Shown here one piece after another: positions 9,422-18,027 of a stretch of 64,000 nt of DNA. The notes below the pieces were generated by a model. It was given only the letters and a program-made list of their open reading frames with translations. It was not told where the DNA came from and searched no databases. The first letter of the stretch is position 1, and every line of letters starts with the position of its first letter. Source of the stretch: JADLGL01 sp963667605 (GTDB taxonomy: Bacteria; Pseudomonadota; Alphaproteobacteria; Rhizobiales; Kaistiaceae); assembly GCA_963667605.2 (NCBI GenBank), contig CAXXUZ010000003.1, positions 248,001-312,000 on the forward strand. Direction: 5' to 3'. Both the position numbers and the translations under genes were made by a program.

Positions 9422-10887
9422 CGATTCGTCGATGGCATCGACGATAGTCCGCCGTACCGATCGCAACTCATCTGCAAGCCGAACATCGGCCCCGGAGGGG
9501 TTGGCACCGACTAAATCGTCGATTGCCACGCGTATGTCGCTTTGAATGAAGTGCAACTGCCGAGCATCGGCGATCGGATTTCCGCTGGGCGAAACGAGCT
9601 GGTTTCTGATGCTCGCCAATTCCTTGTGTATCTGCGTCAGAGTTTGCGATCGGTACTGCTAACCATTCGGCAGTCGCCGATCGATCGCTGCAACAATTGC
9701 CCGGACATCGACCGATCCGGCCTGAGCCAACAGCGGGTCAAACTGAACACCGACGGCACGCACACGCTGTTGGATGCTCTCCAACAACACCCTGACATTA
9801 GGGGCGCTGCCCAGTGCTTCGTCGAACGCACCGCTAACCGCGGCACCGGCTCGGGTGGATCGAGCGTTGACCGCGTCCTCGATGACCCCCCGTCCCGGCC
9901 CTGGCTGAGTTGCTATCCCCTGAGCGCGGGCGAAGAGCGCAGGATCGACATCGAGTGGCATCAGCTCGGGGTTCCTGGCCATGGCATCAGCCACCGCGCC
10001 CCGGTTGGTGCCGGATGACTGCAGAGCGTCGTTGATGTTGCGGCTCGCCCTTGCCGGCCCGCTGACTCTGTTGGCGGCGAAATTCATCACCGGAGCGATT
10101 GCCTCGGCTGCAAAAGGCGCTGCGGCACCAACCAAGCCAGTTGCTCGTCCAGTTTCAAGAGCCGCCCCAGCCGCTCGGGCGACAAGAGCCCGCCTTCGGC
10201 TGCGCCATGACCATAAACAGCGCCCGCCCCAATACCCAACGAGGTTCCATGAAAGACGCGCTCCGGTATTGATGCACCGGCACCGGGTCCGCGCACCGCC
10301 GAGGACAACAGATAAGGCGCTGTTCCCAGCACTTCAGCGCCTATCGCACCTACCGGGTTCTCCGCTAGAAAAGCCGCCCCCTGAGATCGCTCCCAATCGA
10401 GGGTATTCTGATATCGCTCTTCTGGAGTGTTTCCGGGAGCGGGAACTAATCCGATCCGAGCAAACCACGCCTTGATATCGTCCGCGTGTTGGCCGGTAAG
10501 GCCCTGAACAAATGCCCGCGTGTAATCGGTGATCTTCTGAATTGTCGGCCTTGCCGCTCGCTGCTCTCGATATGCGGCCGTGATTTCCTTCCCCGCCACT
10601 TCGGCGAGCGCCTGATCGAAAATTCGATAAATTGATTGCCGGCCCGAACCCGGTGTCTGTCGGGACTGCTGGCGATAACAGACGCTCCTGGAATTCCTCC
10701 CTCGTCATGTGTTGGGCGAGAAATTCCCGATAGAAGCCCTCCAGAATCTGCCTGTCGGTGGCTTGTTCTTACTCTGGATAAGCTTGGCGGAAATTCGCAA
10801 GTTGATTGCCAAGCCCGAGATCGGGCGCAAAGAACCCCCCGGTAGCAACCGGAGTGAACGGGCCTTGAAGGGGTGCTGCATCAGCCA

Positions 10888-12546
10888 TCAGCGAGCCTCC
10901 AAACCAGGCACGCCGAGATATTCAATCCCGCCGCCGAGAATACCGAGACCGAACGGATCATTGGCTGCTGGGGCGGCAGCCGGAGTTCCAGCCCCTCCCG
11001 CGAACGGCATATCGATCGTCAGCGGGAATGGCACGATCGGGTTGTCGGCATAACCCGGCGCTCTCTCGATCTGTTGCGCCTGCCGATTACAGGCTTCGAT
11101 GAGGTTGCGGGCCGCGCGCTCATTGATATCCAGAATCCGGCGAAGGGCTTGCTCGGTCATGGTGATCTCGCCGCCGGCCATCTGCCGAGCAAATTCTCGG
11201 TCAGCATCGCTCAGCCCAGTACCGGCGCCGAAGAGCTGGATCATCCGACCGACCTCGCCGGCCATCAAAGCTGCGTAGGCTCTGGTGTTAGCCCGCGCAT
11301 CATCGGCAAGATGAATGCCGAGCCGTTCCAGACCGTCGCCCATTGCCAAGAGGAAATTGGCCCCGGCACCAACAATCGTGCCTTCGTTGAGAAGCTGCCG
11401 GCCAAGCTGTGCCGTCGTAAGGATCTGCACCGCCTGGAGCGCCGCGTTGCGCTGGTCGACAAAGTCATCCCCAAGAGCCCCGGCCAATTGTTCCCCGAAC
11501 CGCGAGCCTTCCCCGCCAACGTTGGTCGTGACATTAACACCGGAAGCGCCGGCTTGTTGCCACCGGCCATCAGGGGCCTGCTGCCATGCCTTCGTCGGGT
11601 CGAGCCCAAGTGCCGCCGCCGTCTCCCCAGTGACGATAGGACCGAATCCGGGTTCTGGCTGGGTCTCGACGTTGGGGAATACGGGCTCGCCATTGTCGAG
11701 ATAGCGGAGCACACCGTTTCGGTCCTGTTCAAAGGGACGATCAGCCGTCCCCTGCTGGTTCATCAACTGGCTCATTACGAATTCTCGACCAGCGTCGAGA
11801 TCGCTCATCAAGAAGTTTCTCATTGAGTCCGGGAGGGCCATAAATTCCGGGTCTTGAAATAATTGCGTCAGCGCTTCGTCGGCGCGGCGCTGCTCGGCCG
11901 ATTGCCGATCGAGCGCCATACCCTGAGCCATCCCAGAAAAGGCATTCGACATATTCTGCAACGTTCCCTGACCGCCGGTGAGGCCTGAGGCAAACGCCGA
12001 GATTGCCGCTGAGTTTTCGGTGATGACTTGGTTAAATCGATCAAGCAGTTGACCGTCTCCGAACCTCCCACGAAGCTGGCCGCCACCAATTCCTCGCTCA
12101 TTGAGGAAATCCCGGATCGGCGTTCGCTGAGCTTCGGGGCCACCCGGCTTAAGCTTGGGCGTCAGTGGCTGCGCAATGTAGTCCGCGCGACCGCCGGCAC
12201 GGGCCGAAATATTGTCGTCGGGCTTGATCTTGGGGCCAAGCAGGCCAGGGGCGGGTTGCTGATATCCCTGATAATTCGGTGGCCATTGGAATTGTGGCGG
12301 CGGACCCTGCACTTGGCCCTGAGCTTGTGCTTGTCCGGGAACGGACATCAAGGGTGCGGTTGTTGGTGCGGGTAGCCCAGGAACAGGAGCGATCTGTGGT
12401 TGGGGCTGAGCATCCTGAAACTCGGGAGGCCATTGGAAGCCCGGCAAGGGTGCGGTGTTGGGGGCAGTCCACGGCGGCACTTGATACGATGGCCAGCCGA
12501 ATTGTGCTGCTCCACGGGACGGCAAAAGTGTAGGGAGGCCTGCCAT
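10888..12546 (-). CDS. Phage-type protein with Pro/Gln-rich N-terminus
   Basis: This intact frame encodes 552 residues. Residues 1-150 are rich in P, Q and W with repeated FQWPP-type motifs (FQWPPEFQ, FQWPPNYQ). Residues about 170-300 are helical and charged. Residues 400-500 are helical (LNEGTIVGAGANFLLAMGDG, then MAGGEITMTEQALRRIL). No catalytic motif or signal peptide is visible. The gene overlaps the start of the broken gene downstream, and a ribbon-helix-helix gene sits 4 bases upstream, so the three are one leftward operon. Position and composition suggest a virion-internal or scaffold role in a short-tailed prophage. That is inference; I do not recognise the family. Confidence 0.6.
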   Translation of the reverse strand: MAGLPTLLPSRGAAQFGWPSYQVPPWTAPNTAPLPGFQWPPEFQDAQPQPQIAPVPGLPAPTTAPLMSVPGQAQAQGQVQGPPPQFQWPPNYQGYQQPAPGLLGPKIKPDDNISARAGGRADYIAQPLTPKLKPGGPEAQRTPIRDFLNERGIGGGQLRGRFGDGQLLDRFNQVITENSAAISAFASGLTGGQGTLQNMSNAFSGMAQGMALDRQSAEQRRADEALTQLFQDPEFMALPDSMRNFLMSDLDAGREFVMSQLMNQQGTADRPFEQDRNGVLRYLDNGEPVFPNVETQPEPGFGPIVTGETAAALGLDPTKAWQQAPDGRWQQAGASGVNVTTNVGGEGSRFGEQLAGALGDDFVDQRNAALQAVQILTTAQLGRQLLNEGTIVGAGANFLLAMGDGLERLGIHLADDARANTRAYAALMAGEVGRMIQLFGAGTGLSDADREFARQMAGGEITMTEQALRRILDINERAARNLIEACNRQAQQIERAPGYADNPIVPFPLTIDMPFAGGAGTPAAAPAANDPFGLGILGGGIEYLGVPGLEAR

Positions 12547-12550
12547 CGCC

Positions 12551-12700
12551 CTAATCCTCTTGTGTGTCCGAGGGCCGCCCCTGGCTCAATGCCGAGCGGA
12601 TGACCTCGGATAGTGACTCGCCGCGACGCTCGGCTTCGTCGCGAAGCCAGTCGGCCGTGTCACGCCCAGCCCTAAAATTGATAGCTTCAGAGTATTTCAT
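12551..12700 (-). CDS. Small ribbon-helix-helix regulator (49 aa)
   Basis: The gene runs from ATG 12700 to TAG 12551. The sequence begins MKYSEAINFR and continues DWLRDEAERRGESLSEVIRSAL, which matches the ribbon-helix-helix pattern: a short N-terminal strand followed by two helices with a SLSEVIR turn, as in Arc/CopG-type repressors. The usual length of such proteins is 45-80 residues. Four 10-bp direct repeats lie immediately upstream (12719-12758) and would suit cooperative RHH binding. The next gene begins 4 bases after its stop. It may repress the operon; the family call is from pattern only. Confidence 0.65.
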   Translation of the reverse strand: MKYSEAINFRAGRDTADWLRDEAERRGESLSEVIRSALSQGRPSDTQED

Positions 12701-12718
12701 GGTTGTCATTCAACCTGC

Positions 12719-12758
12719 TCATAGGTATTCATAAGTGTTCATAGGTGTTCACTACTGC
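12719..12758 (-). promoter_or_regulatory. Four 10-bp direct repeats, probable operator
   Basis: On the plus strand the units are TCATAGGTAT, TCATAAGTGT, TCATAGGTGT and TCACTACTGC, in phase at 10 bp, ending 18 bases before the start codon of the ribbon-helix-helix gene. One repeat per helical turn is the usual layout for tandem RHH binding. Confidence 0.55.
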
Positions 12759-13732
12759 GAAGTCTCGTTATGTATTACAGCTAGACTAGCACAACCTGGA
12801 TCTCCGGACAATATGTGAAGTATCTCCCTTGGCGAGCCCAGGGGGATCGGTGTTCTTTCCGGTGTAGAAGCACCTTCGGGGCCGCTGAGCCGGGGAAAGG
12901 GTGCGAGTGGCAGCCATTCAACCCGAAACAGGAAAACGCTGCCCAGCGGCTTCCTGAGGGGGCGAGAAAACGGAATGATGGCTTTGAAATTAGGCGGGGT
13001 ATTTGACACCCCGCCTAAGAAGCGGCCCGGAAAATACCGATGTCTAAATTTCGACATCGCTCCCTGTGGTCGACCACCTGAAAGCGGTGGCAGGCGTCTC
13101 CTTGTCGCCGGCACATCTTTCCTTCCTCACCCCTGCTGCCCGACGGTGAGACTGGGCACTGAACCCTCGGCGGATTAGCCGGAGGCCATTCCTGACAACC
13201 CCCAAAAGAAAAGGCTGCCCGCCTCCCTACGTGACAGCCTTAATGCTCCCGGCCCCGCCTGCTGGGGGGCGCCTGGAACGGGACAGTCCATTCAAGCAGC
13301 GCCCAAACGCCGCTGGTGTCAATTCGAGGTCGCGTTCAGTTGATGATCTTCGCCCCCGCCCGGTGCTGTCTCTGGGTGCAACTCCACAGGCCGCATTGGA
13401 ATGGCCAGCAGAATATGATATCCTGCGTAAGCAACACTTGTTTCCCGCATGCGTTCTGCGATGTCACTCCTGGGCTAGCTTCGTTGACAACATCGAAGTC
13501 GGCAACGGCGGCCAACCCGGGCACGTTGGCACCCGCTCGTTGACGCATCGCGGAGGAGATGCATTTGGCTCGTCAGCGGCGTCGCGCGGGGGCGCGGCTA
13601 AGGAGCAGCGCAAGGCGACGTTCGCGAAGACGCGTTCGGTCCTTGCAGATTACTGGCCGGACATTCACTTTGCCAGTCGCCGCCAGGAGGCACCGACAGC
13701 AATTCTCGCGGCTAGTTCGAGGGGGACATACG
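12759..13732. other. Long non-coding stretch
   Basis: About 970 bases without a convincing gene. Frames exist on both strands, but they have arginine- and proline-rich shadow composition. The notable feature is a perfect 10-bp inverted repeat at 12991-13017. Confidence 0.5.
12991..13017. repeat. Perfect 10-bp inverted repeat
   Basis: TAGGCGGGGT and ACCCCGCCTA are separated by ATTTGAC. No T-run follows, so it is not a classical terminator. The centre contains GGTATTTGACACC, related to sites at 16413 and 23261. Confidence 0.6.
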
Positions 13733-14464
13733 ATGAAGCCAGCCTTGATTCTGATAGGAGCCGACAAGGGCGGGGTCGGGAAAACGACGGTGAGCCGGAT
13801 CTTGCTGAACTATCTTGGTGAGCGCGGCATCCCAACACGTGCGTTTGATACTGAAGCTCCGGGCGGTACATTGAAGCGCTTCTACGGCGACAACACCGAA
13901 GTCGTAAACATGGCGCACACCAGCGACCAGATGCGAATCGTAGACACGCTTGAACAAGACGCCGCGAGGGTAAGCTTGGTTGATGTCCGGGCAGGGCAAT
14001 TGAGGGCGATTCTTGAGGCGTTGATGGAGTTCGGCTTCCTCGACGCTGCGAAGGAAGGTGAGTATAGGTTTCTGCTATTCCACATTCTCGGTTCATCAAT
14101 AGCGTCGCTGGATGAAATCGAAGAAACGGCGCCGTATGCTGCGGACGCTCACTACTACTTGGTGAAGAACTATGTGAGCGAAGGAACTTATTTTGAGTGG
14201 GATCCCGGCACCTATCGCAGCTACTTCAACCGGGTCAAAAGCGCCACTGAGGTGACGATTCCGAGGCTCAATGATCTCGCCTACGAGCAGGTTGATTTGG
14301 CCGGTGTGCCATTTTCCAAGTTCCTTGACGACAAGGCTAACTCCTTCGTTCTGAGGGGCTACGTGCGAAGCTGGCTGCAGAAAGTTTCCGCGGAGCTAGA
14401 CCAGTCTGGGATCATTCGGACGCTGACCTCGAAAGGCAAGACGGCCGGCCGGGCCGCTCGTTAA
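13733..14464 (+). CDS. ParA/MinD-like ATPase
   Basis: The 243-residue protein begins MKPALILIGADKGGVGKTT, the deviant Walker A motif KGGVGKTT of ParA/MinD/Soj ATPases (K12 and K17). The start ATG 13733 has a GAGGGGG ribosome site 7-13 bases upstream. After residue 40 resemblance is weak: there is a plausible switch-I region and a Walker-B-like VSLVDVRAG near residue 82. The C-terminal half (YYLVKNYVSEGTYFEW) resembles phage or plasmid ParA-like proteins used in partition or element stability. No parB-type gene is adjacent. It stands alone on the plus strand. Confidence 0.75.
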   Translation: MKPALILIGADKGGVGKTTVSRILLNYLGERGIPTRAFDTEAPGGTLKRFYGDNTEVVNMAHTSDQMRIVDTLEQDAARVSLVDVRAGQLRAILEALMEFGFLDAAKEGEYRFLLFHILGSSIASLDEIEETAPYAADAHYYLVKNYVSEGTYFEWDPGTYRSYFNRVKSATEVTIPRLNDLAYEQVDLAGVPFSKFLDDKANSFVLRGYVRSWLQKVSAELDQSGIIRTLTSKGKTAGRAAR

Positions 14465-15111
14465 TGGAACTGGCGGAAGGAACCAAGGGCCCCCGGCGTT
14501 TCCTCCGAGGACGTTCGAAAATCGGATCAAGCCTGGTGCTTTAGAAATGATGCTACCGGCGTTTATCTAGCGCGCCGACAGCGAGGGATACAAGGATATC
14601 TACGTCCGTGGAGCACCCGATGCCCCGTAACTGAGGCACTACCGTTGGCTGAGCACGGTTGACTCACCTCCCTGCAATAACGCTCAATGGTAGCGCCGGC
14701 CTGAGGGGCTCAGGGAGGATTTCCGGTGGTATTGGAGGTGTCCGTCGCCGATGTCCTAAGGCCGACGGGCCTTTAGTTCCGAACAAGCCCGCAGGGAGCC
14801 GGTCGGTTTTTTTGCCGGTCGGCTTCTTAGCCTCCGCTCTCGACGACTTTCCAATCGGCAGTAAGAGATTCAACCCATCCAGTGCCGCTGCGGCTGCTGG
14901 GCGCTGTTATGAGAATGCGGCGGTTGGCGCCTCAACATTGAAGAGCCGCGTCAAGAAAAAGCCGCCCAAGGGGAGCGGCCATTCAGTAGGGCGGCGTGGG
15001 GCCGCCTTCTGGAGTGACGCCGTGAGGAGATGCGCCTTCCCGAAACTGGTTTCCATCTATGAACCCTATAAGCATCGGCCGTGCGGCAGTTGGAAAGTCG
15101 ACGGCGCTCGG
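14465..15111. other. No gene recognised
   Basis: About 650 bases. GCCGGTCGG occurs twice around a T-run (about 14799-14825), resembling a weak terminator for the ParA-like gene. The remainder shows only low-quality frames. Confidence 0.45.
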
Positions 15112-15654
15112 TCAGTGGATCAGATCCCACAGCGCCACGGCACCCGCGACCGATCGCCGAAGATAGACCAGCTCCGAACCGGAGGAATATCGGATCGTTG
15201 CCCGATCGGCGGTGATCTCGACCACTTCGCCATCGCGTATCAAAAGAACCAGCCCGTTCCGCTGCCCAATTTGACGTATTGGCTGGCTCCGCACGTTGAG
15301 CGATTGAATGCATCCAAATAGATCGGTGGTCGACCAGCCCAGCTTGTCAGCCGTCGCGCCCCAGCGAGCGAGAAAGGCGGCGGCCCCGACGAGTAGCTGC
15401 TGCCATTGCACGGCGCTGAAGCCGGGGAAATGATCGACGGTGCGGAGCTTAGCAAGGTCCCTGATCCTCTCGGCCGGAACGCCGACCGCTTGGCGGGATA
15501 ACAACGCGATCAGCTCCGGTTTGTGTGCCTTGACCTCGGCAAGCAATTCGTCAGGCGGCTTCTGGGGCGCCCGCAGTTCCAACCGACCACCCTGGACCTC
15601 AATTTCAAGGCCGCTTTGGTGAGCCCATTCGAGAATATCGAGTGCCGCGCTCAT
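15112..15654 (-). CDS. Mobile-element protein with TubC-docking-like N-terminus
   Basis: The 180-residue protein starts at ATG 15654 (MSAALDILEW), whose ATGA overlaps the stop of the gene upstream. The first 50 residues (LEIEVQGGRLELRAP, then LLAEVKAHKPELIALL) look like the TubC N-terminal docking domain, which is also common in small proteins of rhizobial integrative elements. The remainder is a compact helical region (WQQLLVGAAAFLARWG) then a beta-rich tail (DRATIRYSSGSELVYLR). Its role is unknown. It is the last gene of a leftward set starting at 16643. Confidence 0.6.
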   Translation of the reverse strand: MSAALDILEWAHQSGLEIEVQGGRLELRAPQKPPDELLAEVKAHKPELIALLSRQAVGVPAERIRDLAKLRTVDHFPGFSAVQWQQLLVGAAAFLARWGATADKLGWSTTDLFGCIQSLNVRSQPIRQIGQRNGLVLLIRDGEVVEITADRATIRYSSGSELVYLRRSVAGAVALWDLIH

Positions 15655-15929
15655 ACTCCCCCCTCCCAAACCTTCCCCGTTCGTGGCGGATCAGATTTAA
15701 TAGGGAATTCATCGTCCGCAGCGTCCGCAGCGTTCCTATGATTATTTTTCAATGGGTTAGTGTGGACGCTCTCTGTTTCGCCCTCGTCCGCATCTGGCCC
15801 GACATCGTCCGCACCCGCATCCTCGTCCGCACCGATCTCACTGTAATCATTAATGTTTGCCCCCCTTGCGGACGATGTGGACGATGTGGACGATGATTTC
15901 CCCCTTAATACTAATTCGGGCAGCGCCAC
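15651..15929 (-). CDS. Acidic low-complexity hypothetical protein
   Basis: Ninety-two codons, the stop being coupled to the next gene as ATGA. Composition is Asp/Glu/Ser-rich with a repetitive DNA basis (repeated GTCCGCA and GGACGATGT units), resembling the C-terminal tails of DUF3987/primase-like proteins of mobile elements. It overlaps the end of the gene upstream. It may be only a remnant; coupling is the main support. Confidence 0.35.
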   Translation of the reverse strand: MALPELVLRGKSSSTSSTSSARGANINDYSEIGADEDAGADDVGPDADEGETESVHTNPLKNNHRNAADAADDEFPIKSDPPRTGKVWEGGV

Positions 15930-16065
15930 CGATGCCGCGCAATGATTCGGATGATTCTACTGCGCGCCCTACCTTCTCTGTCGCGCTCGATTTCGATGCC
16001 GATCGAGCGAAGAAAGGCTGCAGCTCGAGTCTCCTGCGGTCGATCTGGAAGAACTGCCCGGTCAT
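15850..16065 (-). CDS. Chimeric 71-residue protein (MTGQFFQIDRR start)
   Basis: It begins at ATG 16065 inside an ATGA overlap with the gene upstream. Its first 11 residues and about 36 bases match the start of the 333-residue protein at 23624, then identity ends and an unrelated sequence follows. It looks like a junction product: the upstream module arrived with the border of its original partner gene. Confidence 0.4.
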   Translation of the reverse strand: MTGQFFQIDRRRLELQPFFARSASKSSATEKVGRAVESSESLRGIGGAARISIKGEIIVHIVHIVRKGGKH

Positions 16066-16643
16066 CTGACAAGCACCCCTTCTGAGCTACGTCCAAGCAC
16101 CTTGCTCGACAGCTCATCGGAGGCACGAAAATGATCATGAAGGTCCACGATCACACCGAGATCGACATCGCCGCATTTCTCACGGATGCATCTCAATAGA
16201 GCCGATCTGGTCCGACAGAAGCTCTCACCGCGCCACGCTGGTAGGCCGTCTCGGCTTCCACGACGGCGTTGAAGTATCCACTGAATGCCATCCCGACATT
16301 CGATGACGCGCCAACGGTGGTTTAGGAGTGCGACGACTGTTTGGTAGTCGTTACTTTCTTCGCGCTTTGAAGAGGCACGGAGGCGTCGAGCGGTCGAGGA
16401 AACCCCCGGGAGGGTATTTGATACCGGAGATCGATTGTCGGGTCCCCCGCCGGCATCATTCGGCAAGGCTCCACTAGCCGAGCTCGCCCGGCTGGACTCG
16501 TCCATCACAACGCCCCCCCCCGCAATAACAAGGGCTAGGGAACGGCCCGGGAACGGAGTCCACGGATATTCCACGGTCAGCGGTGCCGTGTTCTGCCGAT
16601 GTTCGCCGAACGCTGCCAAGCGGGCTTGAATGCCGCCGGCCAA
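16062..16643 (-). CDS. Module protein A, copy 1 (RWRVIEC family)
   Basis: Unknown family. Its C-terminal 110 residues (from EESNDYQ, with RWRVIEC, IQWILQRRRGSRDG, LPAWRGESFC, DLGVIVDLHDHFRASDEL) are about 80 percent identical by eye to the gene at 23118-23627. The start is uncertain: several ATG codons precede the conserved part and the first 80 residues are poorly conserved. It is coupled to the next gene by ATGA, just as at the other copy. A small all-alpha/beta protein with invariant W and C is all that can be said. Confidence 0.55.
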   Translation of the reverse strand: MAGGIQARLAAFGEHRQNTAPLTVEYPWTPFPGRSLALVIAGGGVVMDESSRASSASGALPNDAGGGPDNRSPVSNTLPGVSSTARRLRASSKREESNDYQTVVALLNHRWRVIECRDGIQWILQRRRGSRDGLPAWRGESFCRTRSALLRCIREKCGDVDLGVIVDLHDHFRASDELSSKVLGRSSEGVLVR

Positions 16644-16670
16644 AAAAGGTTGGAAAGACTAGAGTTTTTA

Positions 16671-16722
16671 TGGTGCTGCCGCGCAGGATTGAACTGCGGA
16701 CCTCTCCCTTACCAAGGGAGTG
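16671..16722 (-). tRNA. tRNA-Thr(GGT) 3' fragment, probable att site
   Basis: Reading leftward: the anticodon arm CTCCC-TTGGTAA-GGGAG, the T arm, the acceptor 3' strand CGGCAGC, the discriminator A and an encoded CCA. The D arm and 5' acceptor strand are absent. A tyrosine integrase gene ends 11 bases away. This is the signature of an attachment site where an integrated element carried or left a tRNA 3' end. It is not a working tRNA. Confidence 0.8.
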
Positions 16723-16732
16723 CTTGCCATGC

Positions 16733-17752
16733 TTATTTCGCTTTCTTTCCAGTGGGTTGCGCCGTTTGCTGTTTTGGTTGTACCAGTTCTGTGTCAAAAC
16801 GGTCGGCGATCGACCGGCCGGCTCGCTCTGAATGAGCATAGGTTTCGAGGACAAGACGAGCCGTTTTCCAACGTCCTCCGTCCATCACTTCCTTGACTGT
16901 CGCGCCCATGGCCAGCGCATTCGTCGCGTAGCTATGGCGGCCCGATTGGTGGGGTGAGACGAAGTCGATCCCAGCTCGTCTACAGACCGCCTTCATGCGT
17001 AGCGTGATCCCGAAGCGACTTGAATAGCCGAAGAGAGGTTTCCCCTCGGTCTGAGGGAGGTTTGCCAACCGGATCATCAGCTCTCGCGTGATGTGGCATT
17101 CCTCCCACTCGCCTTCCTTGGTTCTCTCCAAGAGAATGATGCGATCGGCAAGATTGACGTGTTCGGGGAGGATGCGGGCTGCTTCTGACACCCGAGCACC
17201 AGTCTGCCACATGAAGAGCACAGCGGCGGCTAGGTGAGGCAATTGATCGTCATCGGCGCGGTCAACGAAGGCATCGATCCATTCCCTGCTTACTGCGATT
17301 CGGAGCGTCTTCTTGACGGGGAAATTGCCAATGGCCAAGGGGACGCACCAGCCACGGCCGGCGGCGTGTGTGATGACCGCTCGCGTTGGGACAATACCTT
17401 GCCGGTTGAGCGTAGCGCCTGTGCCAGTCGGGTAAATAGAGCGCGCAACCTGACGGACCTCTTCCGGGGTGATCGAGCCAAGGAGACGCCCCTTGAATCG
17501 CCTCAGGAGCGGCTGAAGGAACCGAGCCTCGCCACCGGCTTCCATGTAGCTCACCGCTGCCTCCTCGAACGTCCTGACGGCTTTCTCGCCATAGGAATGA
17601 CGTTTCCAGAGCTTTGCTTCGTGGAGGGCGCAGAGTTCATCGGCTTGCCTTTTTTCGCGAGTTCTAAGGCTCTTTCGAATACGTTCCCCTGCAAGGGTTC
17701 CGGTGGCGTAGTAGATCCCATTTGATCGGGCTTTGGCTTTGAGACCCGCCAT
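16733..17752 (-). CDS. Tyrosine-type site-specific integrase
   Basis: The 339-residue protein has an N-terminal arm-binding region (RIRKSLRTREKRQADELCAL), a core-binding domain, and a catalytic domain with the first Arg in TGARVSEAARI, the second box as HQSGRHSYATNAL, GGRWKT, and the nucleophile Tyr in VLETYAHSER. The second box differs from the common HxLRH form but keeps H and R. It recombines the att site at the neighbouring tRNA-Thr end. Its 5' end overlaps the HTH gene upstream by about 200 bases in another frame. Confidence 0.88.
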   Translation of the reverse strand: MAGLKAKARSNGIYYATGTLAGERIRKSLRTREKRQADELCALHEAKLWKRHSYGEKAVRTFEEAAVSYMEAGGEARFLQPLLRRFKGRLLGSITPEEVRQVARSIYPTGTGATLNRQGIVPTRAVITHAAGRGWCVPLAIGNFPVKKTLRIAVSREWIDAFVDRADDDQLPHLAAAVLFMWQTGARVSEAARILPEHVNLADRIILLERTKEGEWEECHITRELMIRLANLPQTEGKPLFGYSSRFGITLRMKAVCRRAGIDFVSPHQSGRHSYATNALAMGATVKEVMDGGRWKTARLVLETYAHSERAGRSIADRFDTELVQPKQQTAQPTGKKAK

Positions 17753-18027
17753 TTGCTCAGTCCTTCTCGAAGTGCCTCGATGTGTTCTGGGTAGAAAACC
17801 TTCTTGGTGCCGCGTCGTTCATAGTGCGGGAACTTCTTGAGGGCGTCCACGAGCGTTCGCCGACTAATCCCCAATACCGATGCGGCGCCCGTCATATCGA
17901 CTGGTTGGATATTGGCAGCCCAAGACGGAAGCGCGGTCACCAGCCCCAGTCCTTTGCCAAAGTGCGTGGCGTGTAGACGGTCATTACTGGCCCCCGCCGT
18001 TCGGTACAGGCAGGAGGGGCCGGTCAC
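17551..18027 (-). CDS. Excisionase/AlpA-like helix-turn-helix protein
   Basis: The core is a MerR/AlpA-type DNA-binding segment (GAASVLGISRRTLVDALKKF, then YERRGTKKVFYPEHIEALREGL). The start is unclear; GTG at about 17937 (VTALPSWAANIQ) or the internal ATG before TGAASVLG are better than the full frame start. The last 65 residues overlap the integrase 5' end. In integrative elements such a gene just upstream of int usually controls excision direction. Confidence 0.6.
   Translation of the reverse strand: MTGPSCLYRTAGASNDRLHATHFGKGLGLVTALPSWAANIQPVDMTGAASVLGISRRTLVDALKKFPHYERRGTKKVFYPEHIEALREGLSKWRVSKPKPDQMGSTTPPEPLQGNVFERALELAKKGKPMNSAPSTKQSSGNVIPMARKPSGRSRRQR

Larger units (their letters stand above)
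7443..10888 (-). pseudogene. Large phage-type internal protein, multiply broken
   Basis: Starting at ATG 10888 (MADAAPLQGPF), which overlaps the stop of the gene upstream as TGATG, a frame of roughly 770 codons can be followed to TAG 7443. It carries a TAA after LANFRQAYPE (near 10770), a frameshift near 10650, a second frameshift near 10170 (a G missing before AAACTGG), an amber TAG at 9659, and an IS630 at 8274-9417. The rebuilt protein is alanine-rich with segments such as FVQGLTGQHADDIKAWF and long helical stretches. That composition, together with its partner upstream, suggests a podovirus-type internal virion or DNA-ejection protein, but no family is certain. It is clearly non-functional. 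Confidence 0.65.

Noticed and set aside
10873..11826. 317-residue plus-strand frame opposite the phage-type protein
   Set aside because: It has no ribosome site and a shadow composition; the minus-strand gene has coupling to both neighbours.
12752..13114. 120-residue minus-strand frame in the spacer
   Set aside because: It crosses the perfect inverted repeat and the operator-like repeats and has no recognisable fold or ribosome site.
14659..15321. 220-residue plus-strand frame
   Set aside because: It overlaps the better supported minus-strand gene and has a low-complexity, arginine-rich composition without motifs.
15700..15900. Repeated GTCCGCA and GGACGATGT units resembling a CRISPR or VNTR
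   Set aside because: The units are irregular, lack equal spacers and lie in a low-complexity coding tail; no CRISPR array or cas gene is present in the window.
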